Positions 43,602 through 52,245 of a stretch of DNA of 64,000 bases are shown in pieces (position 1 is the stretch's first letter; every line of letters starts with the position of its first letter). Source of the DNA: Pseudomonas gingeri (lineage in GTDB: Bacteria; Pseudomonadota; Gammaproteobacteria; Pseudomonadales; Pseudomonadaceae); contig NZ_JACAOS010000021.1 in the NCBI RefSeq assembly GCF_013386165.1, positions 248,768 to 312,767 on the forward strand, read 5' to 3'. The position numbers and the translations under genes are program-made. Under the pieces are notes generated by a model. It saw nothing but the letters and a program-made list of their open reading frames with translations, did no database searches and was not told the origin of the DNA.

Positions 43602-44585
43602 ATGTTCAACGGCATCTTGATTGAAAAGGACGAAGACGGTTACCGGGCCAACCTGGCAACCCTCAGCGAGGCGCAGTTGCCGGAAGGCGATGTGACGGTG
43701 CGGGTGGCCTACAGCACCCTGAACTTCAAGGACGGCTTGGCGATCACCGGTTCCAGTCCGGTGGTCCGGCGCTTTCCGATGGTGCCGGGCATCGATCTGG
43801 TGGGGACAGTGGAGCAGAGCAGCCATGCCGATTATCAGCTCGGCGACGCGGTATTGCTCAATGGCTGGGGCGTCGGCGAGGGGCATTGGGGCGGCCTGGC
43901 GCAGAAAGCCCGGCTCAACGGTGACTGGTTGATCCCGCTACCGAAGGGCTTCACGGCGGCGCAGAGCATGGCCATCGGCACCGCGGGTTTTACCGCCATG
44001 CTCAGTATCCTGGCCCTGGAACGCAACGGCCTGACACCCGATCAGGGCGATGTGCTGGTGACTGGAGCCAACGGCGGCGTCGGCAGTTTTGCCGTGGCGT
44101 TGCTGGCGCGGTTGGGCTATCGGGTGGTGGCGTCCACGGGACGTACCGCCGAGCATGCTTACCTGCAACAACTGGGCGCCGCCGAGATCATCGATCGCGA
44201 GAGCCTGTCACAGCCGGGCAAGCCCCTGGCAAAAGAGCGCTGGGCGGCCGCCATCGATTCCGTGGGCAGTCATACCCTGGCCAATGTCTGCGCCGGTATT
44301 CAGGCCAATGGCACGGTAGCCGCTTGCGGCCTGGCCCAGGGCATGGATTTTCCGGCTTCGGTGGCGCCGTTCATTCTGCGTGGGGTGACCTTGGCCGGGA
44401 TCAACAGCGTGACCCAACCCAGGTCGCAGCGGATTGTCGCCTGGGATCGCCTGGCAAAGGATCTCGACCTTGAGCTGTTGGCGCTGATCAGCCAGGAAGT
44501 CAGCTTGAGCGAAGCGCTGGAGATTGCGCCGCGATTGCTTGCCGGGCAGGTGCGCGGTCGGGTGGTGGTGGACGTCAACCGCTGA
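43602..44585 (+). CDS. acuI: acryloyl-CoA reductase / YhdH-type quinone oxidoreductase
   Basis: A 327-aa MDR-superfamily enzyme without the zinc ligands: AYSTLNFKDGLAITG, MVPGIDLVGTVEQS, NGWGVGEGHWGGLAQKARL and the NADPH site VTGANGGVGSFAVALLARLG. AcuI/YhdH proteins reduce toxic acryloyl-CoA to propionyl-CoA with NADPH. Control by the adjacent AcuR-like TetR protein fits detoxification of acrylate-like electrophiles. Confidence 0.9.
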   Translation: MFNGILIEKDEDGYRANLATLSEAQLPEGDVTVRVAYSTLNFKDGLAITGSSPVVRRFPMVPGIDLVGTVEQSSHADYQLGDAVLLNGWGVGEGHWGGLAQKARLNGDWLIPLPKGFTAAQSMAIGTAGFTAMLSILALERNGLTPDQGDVLVTGANGGVGSFAVALLARLGYRVVASTGRTAEHAYLQQLGAAEIIDRESLSQPGKPLAKERWAAAIDSVGSHTLANVCAGIQANGTVAACGLAQGMDFPASVAPFILRGVTLAGINSVTQPRSQRIVAWDRLAKDLDLELLALISQEVSLSEALEIAPRLLAGQVRGRVVVDVNR

Positions 44586-44596
44586 GGTGCAGGCGG

Positions 44597-45253
44597 CTAT
44601 CCTGCCGTGCGCAAGGTGAAGTTGAGGCGTTCGGCACCCAGTTGCGGGTGATGGCCTTCCTTGATGGGTAGCACGCCATGAAAGCGCAGTCGGTCGACGC
44701 CGCCCCACACCACGATATCGCCGTGAAACAGCGGGATGCGCTGGGTCTTTTCGCTGCGCTGGTGGCCGCCAAACAGAAAGATCGCTGGCAGGCCCAGTGA
44801 GACCGAGACCACGGGCGCGTCGAAATCGCGTTCGTTGCGGTCCTGGTGCAGGGACATTTTCGCCCCTGGCAGGTAGCGATTGATCAGGCAGGCATCGGGG
44901 ACGAATGTGGCAAAGCCCGCCGCCTGGGCGGCCTCCTGCGCCAGTTGCCGGAACACCTCGGGCATTGCTGGCCAGGGCCGGCCGCTCTGCGGGTCGATGC
45001 GGGTGTAACGGTAGCCGTCACGGTCGGTGGTCCAGCCCAGTGCGCCACAACTGCTGAGGCTGGCGGACATGGTGAAACCGCCCGGGGTGACCATTTGTCG
45101 AAACGGTGCCTGTAGCAGCACCTCGGCCAGGGCCGGCAGCAGGCGCTCGACCCAGGGCAGGGCGAAACCGCGCAGCACGCAGGATTGCGCGCCGATGGAT
45201 TCGAGGCGTTCGGGTTGCTGCAGGTCGGCTTCGGCAAACAGGTCGAGGGTCAT
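44597..45253 (-). CDS. alkB: AlkB-type DNA/RNA dealkylating dioxygenase
   Basis: A 218-aa Fe(II)/2-oxoglutarate oxygenase. The iron ligands are H136 and D138 (SLHQDRN) and H192 (RLRFHGVLP); R209 and R215 (GAERLNFTLRTAG) bind 2-oxoglutarate and substrate. It reverses 1-methyladenine and 3-methylcytosine damage. Converges with acuI 11 bases away. No ada gene adjacent. Confidence 0.93.
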   Translation of the reverse strand: MTLDLFAEADLQQPERLESIGAQSCVLRGFALPWVERLLPALAEVLLQAPFRQMVTPGGFTMSASLSSCGALGWTTDRDGYRYTRIDPQSGRPWPAMPEVFRQLAQEAAQAAGFATFVPDACLINRYLPGAKMSLHQDRNERDFDAPVVSVSLGLPAIFLFGGHQRSEKTQRIPLFHGDIVVWGGVDRLRFHGVLPIKEGHHPQLGAERLNFTLRTAG

Positions 45254-45276
45254 GGCAGGCGTTGGGCGGCGTGGTC

Positions 45277-45453
45277 TTACAGCGCCTTGCTGGCTTTCAC
45301 GTCGCTGATCACATCGTCACTGTCGCCATGAATGGCTTTCAGCGCGGCCAGGGCTTGTTCGTCGCTGCCGTTTTCCAGTTGGGCGAATTCGAAGCGACGC
45401 TCACCGTTGAGCTTGTATTTGATGACGTACTTGGTAGTGGGTGTGGTGTTCAC
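45277..45453 (-). CDS. 58-aa hypothetical protein
   Basis: A GTG start at 45453 with GGAA upstream gives MNTTPTTKYVIKYKLNGERR, then FEFAQLENGSDEQALAALKA, ending VKASKAL. It has the look of a small alpha/beta protein with good codon usage for this genome. It lies between alkB and the DUF1883 gene on the same strand. Confidence 0.62.
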   Translation of the reverse strand: MNTTPTTKYVIKYKLNGERRFEFAQLENGSDEQALAALKAIHGDSDDVISDVKASKAL

Positions 45454-45492
45454 GGCGATTCCAGTAACGAGGAGATGGACAGCGTTCGCGAT

Positions 45493-45798
45493 TCAGCGCA
45501 GTTTCGAGCTGGAGCGACGAATGATGCGAATCGAGTGCGTCAGGTTGGGCTTGCGGGTGACGCTGATGGCGCGCTTGGTCACCACGGTATCAATGGTGAT
45601 GTTCCAGAAACCGGTGCTCGGGATGGTGATTTTCGCCGGAAAGGTATCAAAGGCGCCGCCGTGGTAGGTGTGACGACCGCCATTCTTGAAGCTGCGAAAG
45701 TTGGCGTCGTTCATCAGGCGGATGTTGCACGTCTGGGAGCATTCGATCACGACGATGTCGTCTTCGTTGAGGTGCTCGCGCTGGTGGATGAATTTCAA
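45493..45798 (-). CDS. DUF1883 domain protein
   Basis: A 101-aa protein whose whole length fits DUF1883: MKFIHQREHLNEDDIVVIEC, SQTCNIRLMNDANFRSFKNG and GFWNITIDTVV. The domain is thought to be a small beta-sandwich; some relatives are fused to TIR domains. Here it stands alone, on the same strand as the 58-aa gene and alkB. Confidence 0.85.
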   Translation of the reverse strand: MKFIHQREHLNEDDIVVIECSQTCNIRLMNDANFRSFKNGGRHTYHGGAFDTFPAKITIPSTGFWNITIDTVVTKRAISVTRKPNLTHSIRIIRRSSSKLR

Positions 45799-46007
45799 GG
45801 GCGTCTCCAGAAGGCTTTTTCTACAAAATCAAAAAGATAGCATGTGGCACGGGGTGTTTTTAGCGCGGTAGCGGATTTATTCGACCGTCAGGGTTCCCAG
45901 TCTGACGGATTGTGTAGGCTTGTCGCCATAAAAGTTGGATTAAATCCTTGGACTCGGGAGAAAAATCGCCCGGATGCTGTCCTACCGTCTTTATTGGAGA
46001 TTTGCTT

Positions 46008-46364
46008 ATGAAGTGGGGTGTGTGGGTGTTGGTTGCTCTGGCCATGGGCGGGTGTGCGAGCGTATCGGACATCGAGCAGTCACCGCCGACGATGAGCGTG
46101 ATCTCGGGCAAGAGGCCCATGGCTTATGCCCAGTGCTTCGATACGCGGCTGACCAAGGACCGCGGGCCTTCGTTGATCGAGCCGTATCACAAGGACGGGG
46201 TCAAGGTGGTTGTGCGTGACCGCTTCTCTACCAGCCCGTCGGCGGTGCTGATTATCGAAGAGCGCTCCAGCGGCAGCAGCATCAAGGTCTTCGAGAGCAT
46301 GTCGAACTTCCCGTTGCGCTCCAAGGCTGTACTCAATGCTGCGGAACACTGTATTTCAGGCTGA
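46008..46364 (+). CDS. small lipoprotein of unknown function
   Basis: A 118-aa protein starting at 46008 after GGAGA. Signal MKWGVWVLVALAMGGCASVS with lipobox MGGC. The mature part contains CFDTRLTKDRGPSLIEPYHK and VLIIEERSSGSSIKVFES. No named family, but codon use and signal support a real gene. Probably anchored in the outer membrane. Confidence 0.75.
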   Translation: MKWGVWVLVALAMGGCASVSDIEQSPPTMSVISGKRPMAYAQCFDTRLTKDRGPSLIEPYHKDGVKVVVRDRFSTSPSAVLIIEERSSGSSIKVFESMSNFPLRSKAVLNAAEHCISG

Positions 46365-46387
46365 ACCGGCCCTGGCAGTGCCAGCGC

Positions 46388-46669
46388 TTACTTGCATTTG
46401 ACGATCACTGTACGGCTTTTGAAGTTACCCACGTCGACGCCCAGGGTCTTGTCGCTTTCCTTGGGCGAGGGGGTGCCGTCGGTGCCGACGATGGTGTAGC
46501 CGGTGCCGGCACAGGAGGCATCGGCCTTCTCGTAGCACTTGGCCCAGGACATGGCTTCGCCGGAACAGTCGATGGCCAGGCCCTGCTGGCCGTTGTCCAG
46601 ATATGTTTTGGACGCGGTGGCGCAGCCGCCAAGGGCCAGTAGAGCGGTCAATGCCAGGAACTTGTTCAT
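46388..46669 (-). CDS. small cysteine-containing lipoprotein
   Basis: A 93-aa protein: MNKFLALTALLALGGCATAS with lipobox LGGC, then AIDCSGEAMSWAKCYEKADA, SCAGTGYTIVG and a final VIVKCK. Four mature cysteines suggest disulfides. It converges with the lipoprotein gene at 46008-46364 and resembles in plan the lipoprotein at 16185-16469. Confidence 0.75.
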   Translation of the reverse strand: MNKFLALTALLALGGCATASKTYLDNGQQGLAIDCSGEAMSWAKCYEKADASCAGTGYTIVGTDGTPSPKESDKTLGVDVGNFKSRTVIVKCK

Positions 46670-46676
46670 GCCGGCT

Positions 46677-46865
46677 TCAGTCCTTGTTGCCACGCCGCTT
46701 TGCGGCGGGGGCGGGGGTATCTTCGAACACCGAGGCCACTTCAATGGCCAGGGCTTCGCTCGGGAACGGACCGGCAACCGGCTCGCCGTCGGCACCGGTC
46801 AGCCACCATTGGCCGTCTTTTGCTTGATTGATCAGGTAACCGTTCACGTTCTTTGCTGCCGACAT
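46677..46865 (-). CDS. 62-aa hypothetical protein
   Basis: MSAAKNVNGYLINQAKDGQW, then WLTGADGEPVAGPFPSEALA, an acidic helix and a basic tail AAKRRGNKD. It ends 7 bases before the small lipoprotein start on the same strand and is probably co-transcribed with it. No family named. Confidence 0.68.
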   Translation of the reverse strand: MSAAKNVNGYLINQAKDGQWWLTGADGEPVAGPFPSEALAIEVASVFEDTPAPAAKRRGNKD

Positions 46866-47142
46866 CGATCTGTCTCATGGTCTGAGGAAAGTCGCTGATG
46901 ATAGCTCAGATCAAGGCATAAGCCGTCAATAGCGGCTAGAGTTGATGGCCGATGCGTAAAGACCGACGATGGCTCCGGTCGCCGAGTGCCGGGTGTAGCA
47001 ATATTTGACACAATCCCGGAACTATCTGTCGTCATATTTCTCTAGATTGACGTCAGTTCGCTATCAGCCGGGCATTGTAAGGTGGCCGCCGCCTGATTAG
47101 ACTGCGCCGAAACTTGTACACACCGCCCTTTCAAGGACTTAT

Positions 47143-47982
47143 ATGATCAAGAAATGCTTGTTCCCAGCAGCCGGTTACGGTACTCGCTTCCTCCCAGCGA
47201 CTAAAGCCATGCCCAAGGAAATGCTGCCGGTGGTGAACAAGCCACTGATCCAGTACGGCGTCGAGGAAGCGCTGGATGCCGGCCTGACCGAGATTTCGAT
47301 CGTGACCGGTCGCGGCAAGCGCGCGCTGGAAGACCACTTCGACATCAGCTACGAGTTGGAAAACCAGATCAAGGGCACCGACAAGGAAAAATACCTGGTC
47401 GGTATCCGCAAGCTGCTGGACGAGTGCTCGTTCTCCTACACCCGTCAGACCGAAATGAAAGGCCTGGGTCACGCGATCCTGACCGGCCGTCCATTGATCG
47501 GTGACGAACCCTTCGCCGTGGTACTGGCGGACGACCTGTGCGTCAACCTCGAAGGCGACGGCGTCCTGACCCAGATGGTCAAGCTGTACAAACAGTATCG
47601 CTGCACCATCGTCGCGATCCAGGAAGTCGATCCCCAGGAAACCAACAAGTACGGCGTGATCGCAGGCGACCTGATCGGCGACGACCTGTACCGCGTGCGC
47701 AACATGGTCGAGAAGCCGAAGCCGGAAGATGCCCCGTCGAACCTGGCGATCATCGGTCGTTACATCCTGACCCCGGACATCTTCGCCCTGATCGAGCAGA
47801 CCGAGCCAGGCAAGGGCGGCGAGATCCAGATCACCGACGCCCTGATGAAACAGGCCCAGGACGGTTGCGTGATTGCCTACAAGTTCAAAGGTCAGCGTTT
47901 CGATTGCGGTGGCGCCGAAGGCTACATCGAAGCGACCAACTTCTGCTTTGAGCACTTCTACAAGACTGGCAAGGCTTACTGA
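47143..47982 (+). CDS. galU: UTP-glucose-1-phosphate uridylyltransferase
   Basis: A 279-aa nucleotidyltransferase: FPAAGYGTRFLPATKAMPKE for nucleotide binding, VEEALDAGLTEI, FAVVLADDLCVN with the metal aspartates, and GGEIQITDAL. It makes UDP-glucose for lipopolysaccharide core and exopolysaccharides. Own promoter in the 277-base upstream gap and a clear terminator after it. Confidence 0.97.
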   Translation: MIKKCLFPAAGYGTRFLPATKAMPKEMLPVVNKPLIQYGVEEALDAGLTEISIVTGRGKRALEDHFDISYELENQIKGTDKEKYLVGIRKLLDECSFSYTRQTEMKGLGHAILTGRPLIGDEPFAVVLADDLCVNLEGDGVLTQMVKLYKQYRCTIVAIQEVDPQETNKYGVIAGDLIGDDLYRVRNMVEKPKPEDAPSNLAIIGRYILTPDIFALIEQTEPGKGGEIQITDALMKQAQDGCVIAYKFKGQRFDCGGAEGYIEATNFCFEHFYKTGKAY

Positions 47983-48020
47983 GTCAGCCTGCTGTTGTAG
48001 AAAACGCTTCGTAGAAAGAA

Positions 48021-48046
48021 AGCCATCCTCCGGGGTGGCTTTTTCG
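48021..48046 (+). terminator. Rho-independent terminator after galU
   Basis: AGCCATCC-tccg-GGGTGGCT followed by TTTTC: an 8-bp stem with one G-U pair and a T-run, 39 bases after the galU stop. Confidence 0.85.
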
Positions 48047-48124
48047 TTTGTGCGCCCTCATGTATCCAGGCACTGACCCAGAAGGCTACAGCGGTTATGC
48101 TGTGCGCCTGCCGAGGAGATTGAA

Positions 48125-49483
48125 ATGGCCTACGATTTTGACCTGTTTGTAATTGGCGCCGGTTCCGGCGGTGTGCGTGCTGCACGGTTTGCTGCGGGCT
48201 TTGGTGCCAAGGTGGCGGTGGTCGAAAGCCGCTACCTGGGCGGGACCTGCGTCAACGTCGGCTGCGTGCCGAAAAAACTGCTGGTGTACGGCGCGCATTT
48301 CGCCGAGGACTTCGAGCAGGCCCAGGGTTTTGGCTGGTCGTTGGGTGAGGCGAACTTTGACTGGGCGACCCTGATCGCCAACAAGGACAAGGAAATTCAC
48401 CGCCTCAATGGCATCTACCGCAACTTGCTGGTCAACAGTGGCGTGACGCTGCTTGAAGGCCACGGCAAGCTGGTGGACCCACACCAGGTCGAAGTCAATG
48501 GTCAACGCTACAGCGCCAAGCACATCCTGATCGCCACCGGCGGCTGGCCGCAGATTCCGGATATCCCTGGTAAAGAACACGCCATCAGTTCCAATGAGGC
48601 CTTCTTCCTCAAGGAACTGCCCAAGCGCATCCTGGTGGTCGGTGGTGGCTACATTGCCGTCGAGTTCGCCGGGATCTTCCACGGCCTGGGCGCCGATACC
48701 CAACTGCTGTATCGCGGCGACCTGTTCCTGCGCGGTTTCGACGGTGCGGTGCGCCGTCACCTGCAGGAAGAGCTGACCAAGCGCGGCCTGGCCCTGAACT
48801 TCAACGCCGATATCGAGCGCATCGAAAAACAGGCCGATGGCAGCCTCAAGGCCACCCTCAAGGACGGTCGCGAGTTGGAAGCCGATTGCATCTTCTACGC
48901 CACCGGTCGACGTCCGATGCTGGACAACCTGGGCCTGGAAAACACCGGGGTGAAGCTGGACAAGAACGGCTTTATCCAGGTCGACGAGCAATACCAGACC
49001 AGCGAGCCGTCGATCCTCGCCCTGGGCGATGTCATTGGCCGTGTGCAACTGACCCCGGTGGCCCTGGCCGAAGGCATGGCGGTGGCCCGTCGTCTGTTCA
49101 AGCCTGAACAGTATCGTCCGGTGGACTACGCGATGATTCCGACGGCGGTCTTCAGCCTGCCGAATATCGGCACCGTCGGCCTGAGCGAAGAGCAGGCGCG
49201 GGAGCAGGGCCACGAGGTACAGGTCTTCGAAAGCCGTTTCCGGCCGATGAAGCTGACCCTGACCGAGTGCCAGGAGCGGACCCTGATGAAGCTGGTGGTG
49301 GACGCCAAGACCGACAAGGTGCTGGGTTGCCATATGGTCGGGCCGGATGCCGGGGAAATCGTCCAGGGTTTGGCGATTGCCTTGAAAGCCGGTGCCACCA
49401 AGCAGCATTTCGACGAAACCATCGGCGTGCACCCGACGGCGGCCGAAGAGTTCGTCACCATGCGCACGCCGGTTGCTGGCTGA
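48125..49483 (+). CDS. gor: glutathione-disulfide reductase
   Basis: A 452-aa flavoprotein. The FAD site is VIGAGSGGVRAARFAAGFGA, the redox-active disulfide GGTCVNVGCVPKK, the NADPH site VVGGGYIAVEFAGIFHGLG and the C-terminal catalytic histidine GVHPTAAEEF. The NADPH-type arginines follow at LLYRGDLFLRGFD. It keeps glutathione reduced. RBS GGAG. The AraC gene follows 3 bases after the stop. Confidence 0.96.
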   Translation: MAYDFDLFVIGAGSGGVRAARFAAGFGAKVAVVESRYLGGTCVNVGCVPKKLLVYGAHFAEDFEQAQGFGWSLGEANFDWATLIANKDKEIHRLNGIYRNLLVNSGVTLLEGHGKLVDPHQVEVNGQRYSAKHILIATGGWPQIPDIPGKEHAISSNEAFFLKELPKRILVVGGGYIAVEFAGIFHGLGADTQLLYRGDLFLRGFDGAVRRHLQEELTKRGLALNFNADIERIEKQADGSLKATLKDGRELEADCIFYATGRRPMLDNLGLENTGVKLDKNGFIQVDEQYQTSEPSILALGDVIGRVQLTPVALAEGMAVARRLFKPEQYRPVDYAMIPTAVFSLPNIGTVGLSEEQAREQGHEVQVFESRFRPMKLTLTECQERTLMKLVVDAKTDKVLGCHMVGPDAGEIVQGLAIALKAGATKQHFDETIGVHPTAAEEFVTMRTPVAG

Positions 49484-49486
49484 TCC

Positions 49487-50254
49487 ATGGCTCTGGCCGC
49501 ACCCCCGGACCTGAGCGACACCGACAGGCCGGTCCAGCCTTTGGCCCGGACCTACCCGCGGGGCTTGTTTATCGAGCCCCATGCCCATGTCTGGGGCCAG
49601 GTGCTTTATGCGATGTCGGGGGTGATGTGGGTCGAGACGCCCCACGAAGCCCTGGCGGTCCCGCCGCAGCGCGCGGTGTGGCTGCCGCCTGGCGTGCCCC
49701 ATGGGATCCGGGTGGTGTCGGACCTGCAGATGCGCAATATCTACCTGCGTCCAGCCTTGGCTGAAACCCTGGAAAGCACGGTCCAGGTGATCGAGGTCGG
49801 CGGCTTGCTGCGTGAGTTGATCGTGCATCTGGTGGCGTTGGCCGAAGATCCCCAGGGCGAGTATTACGACGCCTTGGTCAACCTGGCGTTGCTGGAGCTC
49901 AAGCAGGCGCGGCGAGCGTTTCTGAAAGTGCCGATGCCGTCGGACAGTGATCGCCGGCTGATGAACCTGTGCCAGGCGGTCATGGGCGCGCCATCGTTGG
50001 ACATCTCTTTCGAAGAGCACGCGCAATCGGCAGGGGCCAGCGTGCGGACCCTGGCGCGGCTGTTCCAGAACGAGTTGGGCATGGGCTTCGCCGAATGGCG
50101 GCGCCAGGTGCAGCTGGCAACGGCGGTGGCGGAACTGATCCAGGGTGTGCCGGTGAGCCGGATTGCCCGGGAGCTGGGCTACTCGCCGAGCAGCTTCAGT
50201 GACATGTTCCGGCGTGCCTTGGGGGTTGCCCCGTCCCACTATCCGGCGAGCTGA
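49487..50254 (+). CDS. AraC-family regulator (cupin + HTH)
   Basis: A 255-aa protein: an N-terminal cupin (IEPHAHVWGQVLYAMSGVMW, PPQRAVWLPPGVPHGI) and a C-terminal double HTH (SVRTLARLFQNELGMGFAEW, SRIARELGYSPSSFSDMFRR). This plan matches the NimR/YdhE-type group that regulates a neighbouring efflux gene. Here it directly follows gor, so co-expression with glutathione reductase is likely; its target is unknown. Confidence 0.9.
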   Translation: MALAAPPDLSDTDRPVQPLARTYPRGLFIEPHAHVWGQVLYAMSGVMWVETPHEALAVPPQRAVWLPPGVPHGIRVVSDLQMRNIYLRPALAETLESTVQVIEVGGLLRELIVHLVALAEDPQGEYYDALVNLALLELKQARRAFLKVPMPSDSDRRLMNLCQAVMGAPSLDISFEEHAQSAGASVRTLARLFQNELGMGFAEWRRQVQLATAVAELIQGVPVSRIARELGYSPSSFSDMFRRALGVAPSHYPAS

Positions 50255-50267
50255 CCGAGCTCCTCCC

Positions 50268-50352
50268 TGTAGGAGCTGGCTTGCCAGCGATGAGGCCCTT
50301 GAACCTGGCGGCGTTTTTACTGACGTCATCGCCAGCAAGCCGGCTCCCACGG
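50268..50352. repeat. REPIN
   Basis: TGTAGGAGCTGGCTTGCCAGC at the left and GCCAGCAAGCCGGCTCCCAC at the right; CCAGC-type arms with a few changes, between the AraC gene and the XapX gene. Confidence 0.82.
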
Positions 50353-50506
50353 GCCCGTGCCTCACCGTAAAATACCGCCAGGCCCAGGTCCGTGTGTGAG
50401 CAGCCGATAGCCGCTGGTTTGGCCGAAATTCAGAAGCCTTTGGCCGACGCCCCCGCTTTACCGGTCATAGACTCTGGGCATTCCTTCACCGAGCCCGGAG
50501 TTCGCC

Positions 50507-50680
50507 ATGAGCTACCTTATCTCTCTCGCCATCGGTATCGCCGTCGGCCTGCTTTACGGCGGGCTCGACTTCCGCTCCCCGGCGCCGCCCGCCGTGGCCC
50601 TGGTCGGCCTGTTGGGCATGCAACTGGGCGAAAAAGCCTGGCCCCTGGGCAAGCAATTGGTCGCCGGCTGGCTGTCCTGA
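50507..50680 (+). CDS. XapX domain membrane protein
   Basis: A 57-aa protein with two hydrophobic spans: MSYLISLAIGIAVGLLYGGL, then the DFRSPAPPAVALVGLLGMQL and GEK pattern that defines the XapX (DUF1427) family. CGGAG lies about 10 bases upstream of the ATG. Function unknown. Followed by the quinone oxidoreductase gene after 37 bases. Confidence 0.88.
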   Translation: MSYLISLAIGIAVGLLYGGLDFRSPAPPAVALVGLLGMQLGEKAWPLGKQLVAGWLS

Positions 50681-50717
50681 ATCCTGCTGTTTCTTTCCCT
50701 GACTGGATGCGTACTTT

Positions 50718-51677
50718 ATGAAAGCCCTGCAATTTGCGAAAACCGGTGATCTCTCGGCCCTGCAACTGGTCGACGTTCCCACCCCTGTGCCTGCTGCCGG
50801 AGAAGTCCTGGTGCAGATCAAGGCGGCCGGCCTGAACCCCAGCGACGTGAAAAACGTGCTGGGGCGTTTCTCCTACACCACCTTGCCACGGATTCCCGGC
50901 CGGGACTTCGCTGGCGTCGTCATCGAAGGCCCGCAATCGCTGCTCGGCCAGGAAGTCTGGGGCACCGGCAAGGAGCTGGGTTTTAGCGGCGACGGTTCCC
51001 ATGCGCAATACCTGACCTTGTCCGCCAGCGGCGTGGCGATCAAACCGACGCACTTGAGCTTTGCCCAGGCCGCCAGTCTCGGCGTACCGTTCACCACCGC
51101 CTGGGATGCCCTGGAGCGCAGCCTGGTGAATGCCGACACGCGCTTGCTGGTGATCGGTGCCAACGGCGCCGTGGGGAGCGCCGCCTTGGCCCTGGCGAAG
51201 ATCCGTGGGGCGCGGGTGCTGGGTGCGGTACGTCGTGTCGAGCAGGTCAAGGCGCTTCAGGACAAGGGCTTCGATGCCATTCAACTGGACAAGCCGGAAG
51301 ACCTGGCGGCGGCGGTCAACGGCGTATTTCCTGGCGGTGCCGACGTGATCTTCGACACCACCGGCTTCTGGTTGCCGGCGGCAGTAACGGCCCTGGCGCC
51401 ATTCGGTCGGATCGCCATCATCGCCGCGCCGGTGGACGGCCATGTGCAACTGCCGGCCCTGGCCCTGTATCGCAAGGGTGGTTCGGTGGTCGGTATCAAC
51501 TCGTTGCTCTACGGCACCGAGGCCTGCGCGCGGATGCTCGATCAGTTCGGCCGTTTCTTCGATGAAGGCTTGCTGGAACTGCCGACAGGGTTGCTGGAGT
51601 CGCCGCTGTCCGAGGGCCTGGCACGTTATGCCGAGGTCAACCAGGGCGGTAGTGACAAGGTGATCCTGCTGCCCTGA
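50718..51677 (+). CDS. zinc-free MDR oxidoreductase (quinone reductase-like)
   Basis: A 319-aa enzyme: VLVQIKAAGLNPSDVKNVLG, IPGRDFAGVVIEG, and the NADPH loop VIGANGAVGSAALALAKIRG. Zinc-binding residues of alcohol dehydrogenases are absent, so a quinone or enone reductase is expected. Close to the XapX gene upstream and a hairpin downstream. Confidence 0.88.
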   Translation: MKALQFAKTGDLSALQLVDVPTPVPAAGEVLVQIKAAGLNPSDVKNVLGRFSYTTLPRIPGRDFAGVVIEGPQSLLGQEVWGTGKELGFSGDGSHAQYLTLSASGVAIKPTHLSFAQAASLGVPFTTAWDALERSLVNADTRLLVIGANGAVGSAALALAKIRGARVLGAVRRVEQVKALQDKGFDAIQLDKPEDLAAAVNGVFPGGADVIFDTTGFWLPAAVTALAPFGRIAIIAAPVDGHVQLPALALYRKGGSVVGINSLLYGTEACARMLDQFGRFFDEGLLELPTGLLESPLSEGLARYAEVNQGGSDKVILLP

Positions 51678-51699
51678 GCCAACCCCCAGGTCCTGGACC

Positions 51700-51729
51700 T
51701 GTGGTGAGCGGGATTGCTCGCTCACCACA
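51700..51729. repeat. REP-like hairpin after the oxidoreductase gene
   Basis: TGTGGTGAGCG-ggattgct-CGCTCACCACA: an 11-bp perfect stem, 22 bases after the stop. Sequence type differs from the TGTAGGAGC REPINs but resembles another palindrome common in Pseudomonas. It may act as a terminator. Confidence 0.7.
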
Positions 51730-51779
51730 CATCGCTGATTTGAGCTACAACTGTCTTGCTCACTCAAGGAGACGACTCA

Positions 51780-52238
51780 ATGTTCGCGCACTGGACCCTG
51801 GCAGCACTCCATCTTCTGGCGTTCGGTATCGCCCTGGCGGCGGTACTCGGACGCGGCGGGGCCCTGCGTCGCCTCAGCGGCACCAGCCCGGCCGAGCTGC
51901 GGCAGGTGTTCGTCTGGGACAACCTCTGGGGCATCAGTGCCGGTGTCCTGCTGATCACCGGTGGCCTGCGTGCTTTCGCTGGTTTCGAGAAAGGCACGGA
52001 CTACTACCTGCACCAGCCGCTGTTCCACCTCAAGCTGACCCTGTTCGTGATTATCCTGCTGCTGGAACTGTCGCCGATGATCAGCTTGATCAAGTGGCGT
52101 ATCGCCCAGAAGAAGGGCTCGACCATCGATATCGGCCGTGCCCGACTGTTTGCCCGGATCAGCCATATCGAAGCGCTGTTGATCATGCTGATGGTGATTG
52201 CCGCCAGCGGCATGGCCCGGGGATTCCTGGCCGGGTAG
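51780..52238 (+). CDS. DUF2214 family membrane protein
   Basis: A 152-aa protein starting at 51780 after AAGGAGA. Four hydrophobic segments: residues 5-22, 45-62, 80-100 and 130-150. The block DNLWGISAGVLLITGGLRAF and the HLKLTLFVIILLLELSPM helix match DUF2214. Inner membrane, function unknown. Confidence 0.82.
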   Translation: MFAHWTLAALHLLAFGIALAAVLGRGGALRRLSGTSPAELRQVFVWDNLWGISAGVLLITGGLRAFAGFEKGTDYYLHQPLFHLKLTLFVIILLLELSPMISLIKWRIAQKKGSTIDIGRARLFARISHIEALLIMLMVIAASGMARGFLAG

Positions 52239-52245
52239 GGCACTA

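Noticed and set aside
46844..47035. 63-codon minus-strand frame before galU
   Set aside because: Overlaps the start of the 62-aa gene, has no ribosome site and no sensible protein character.
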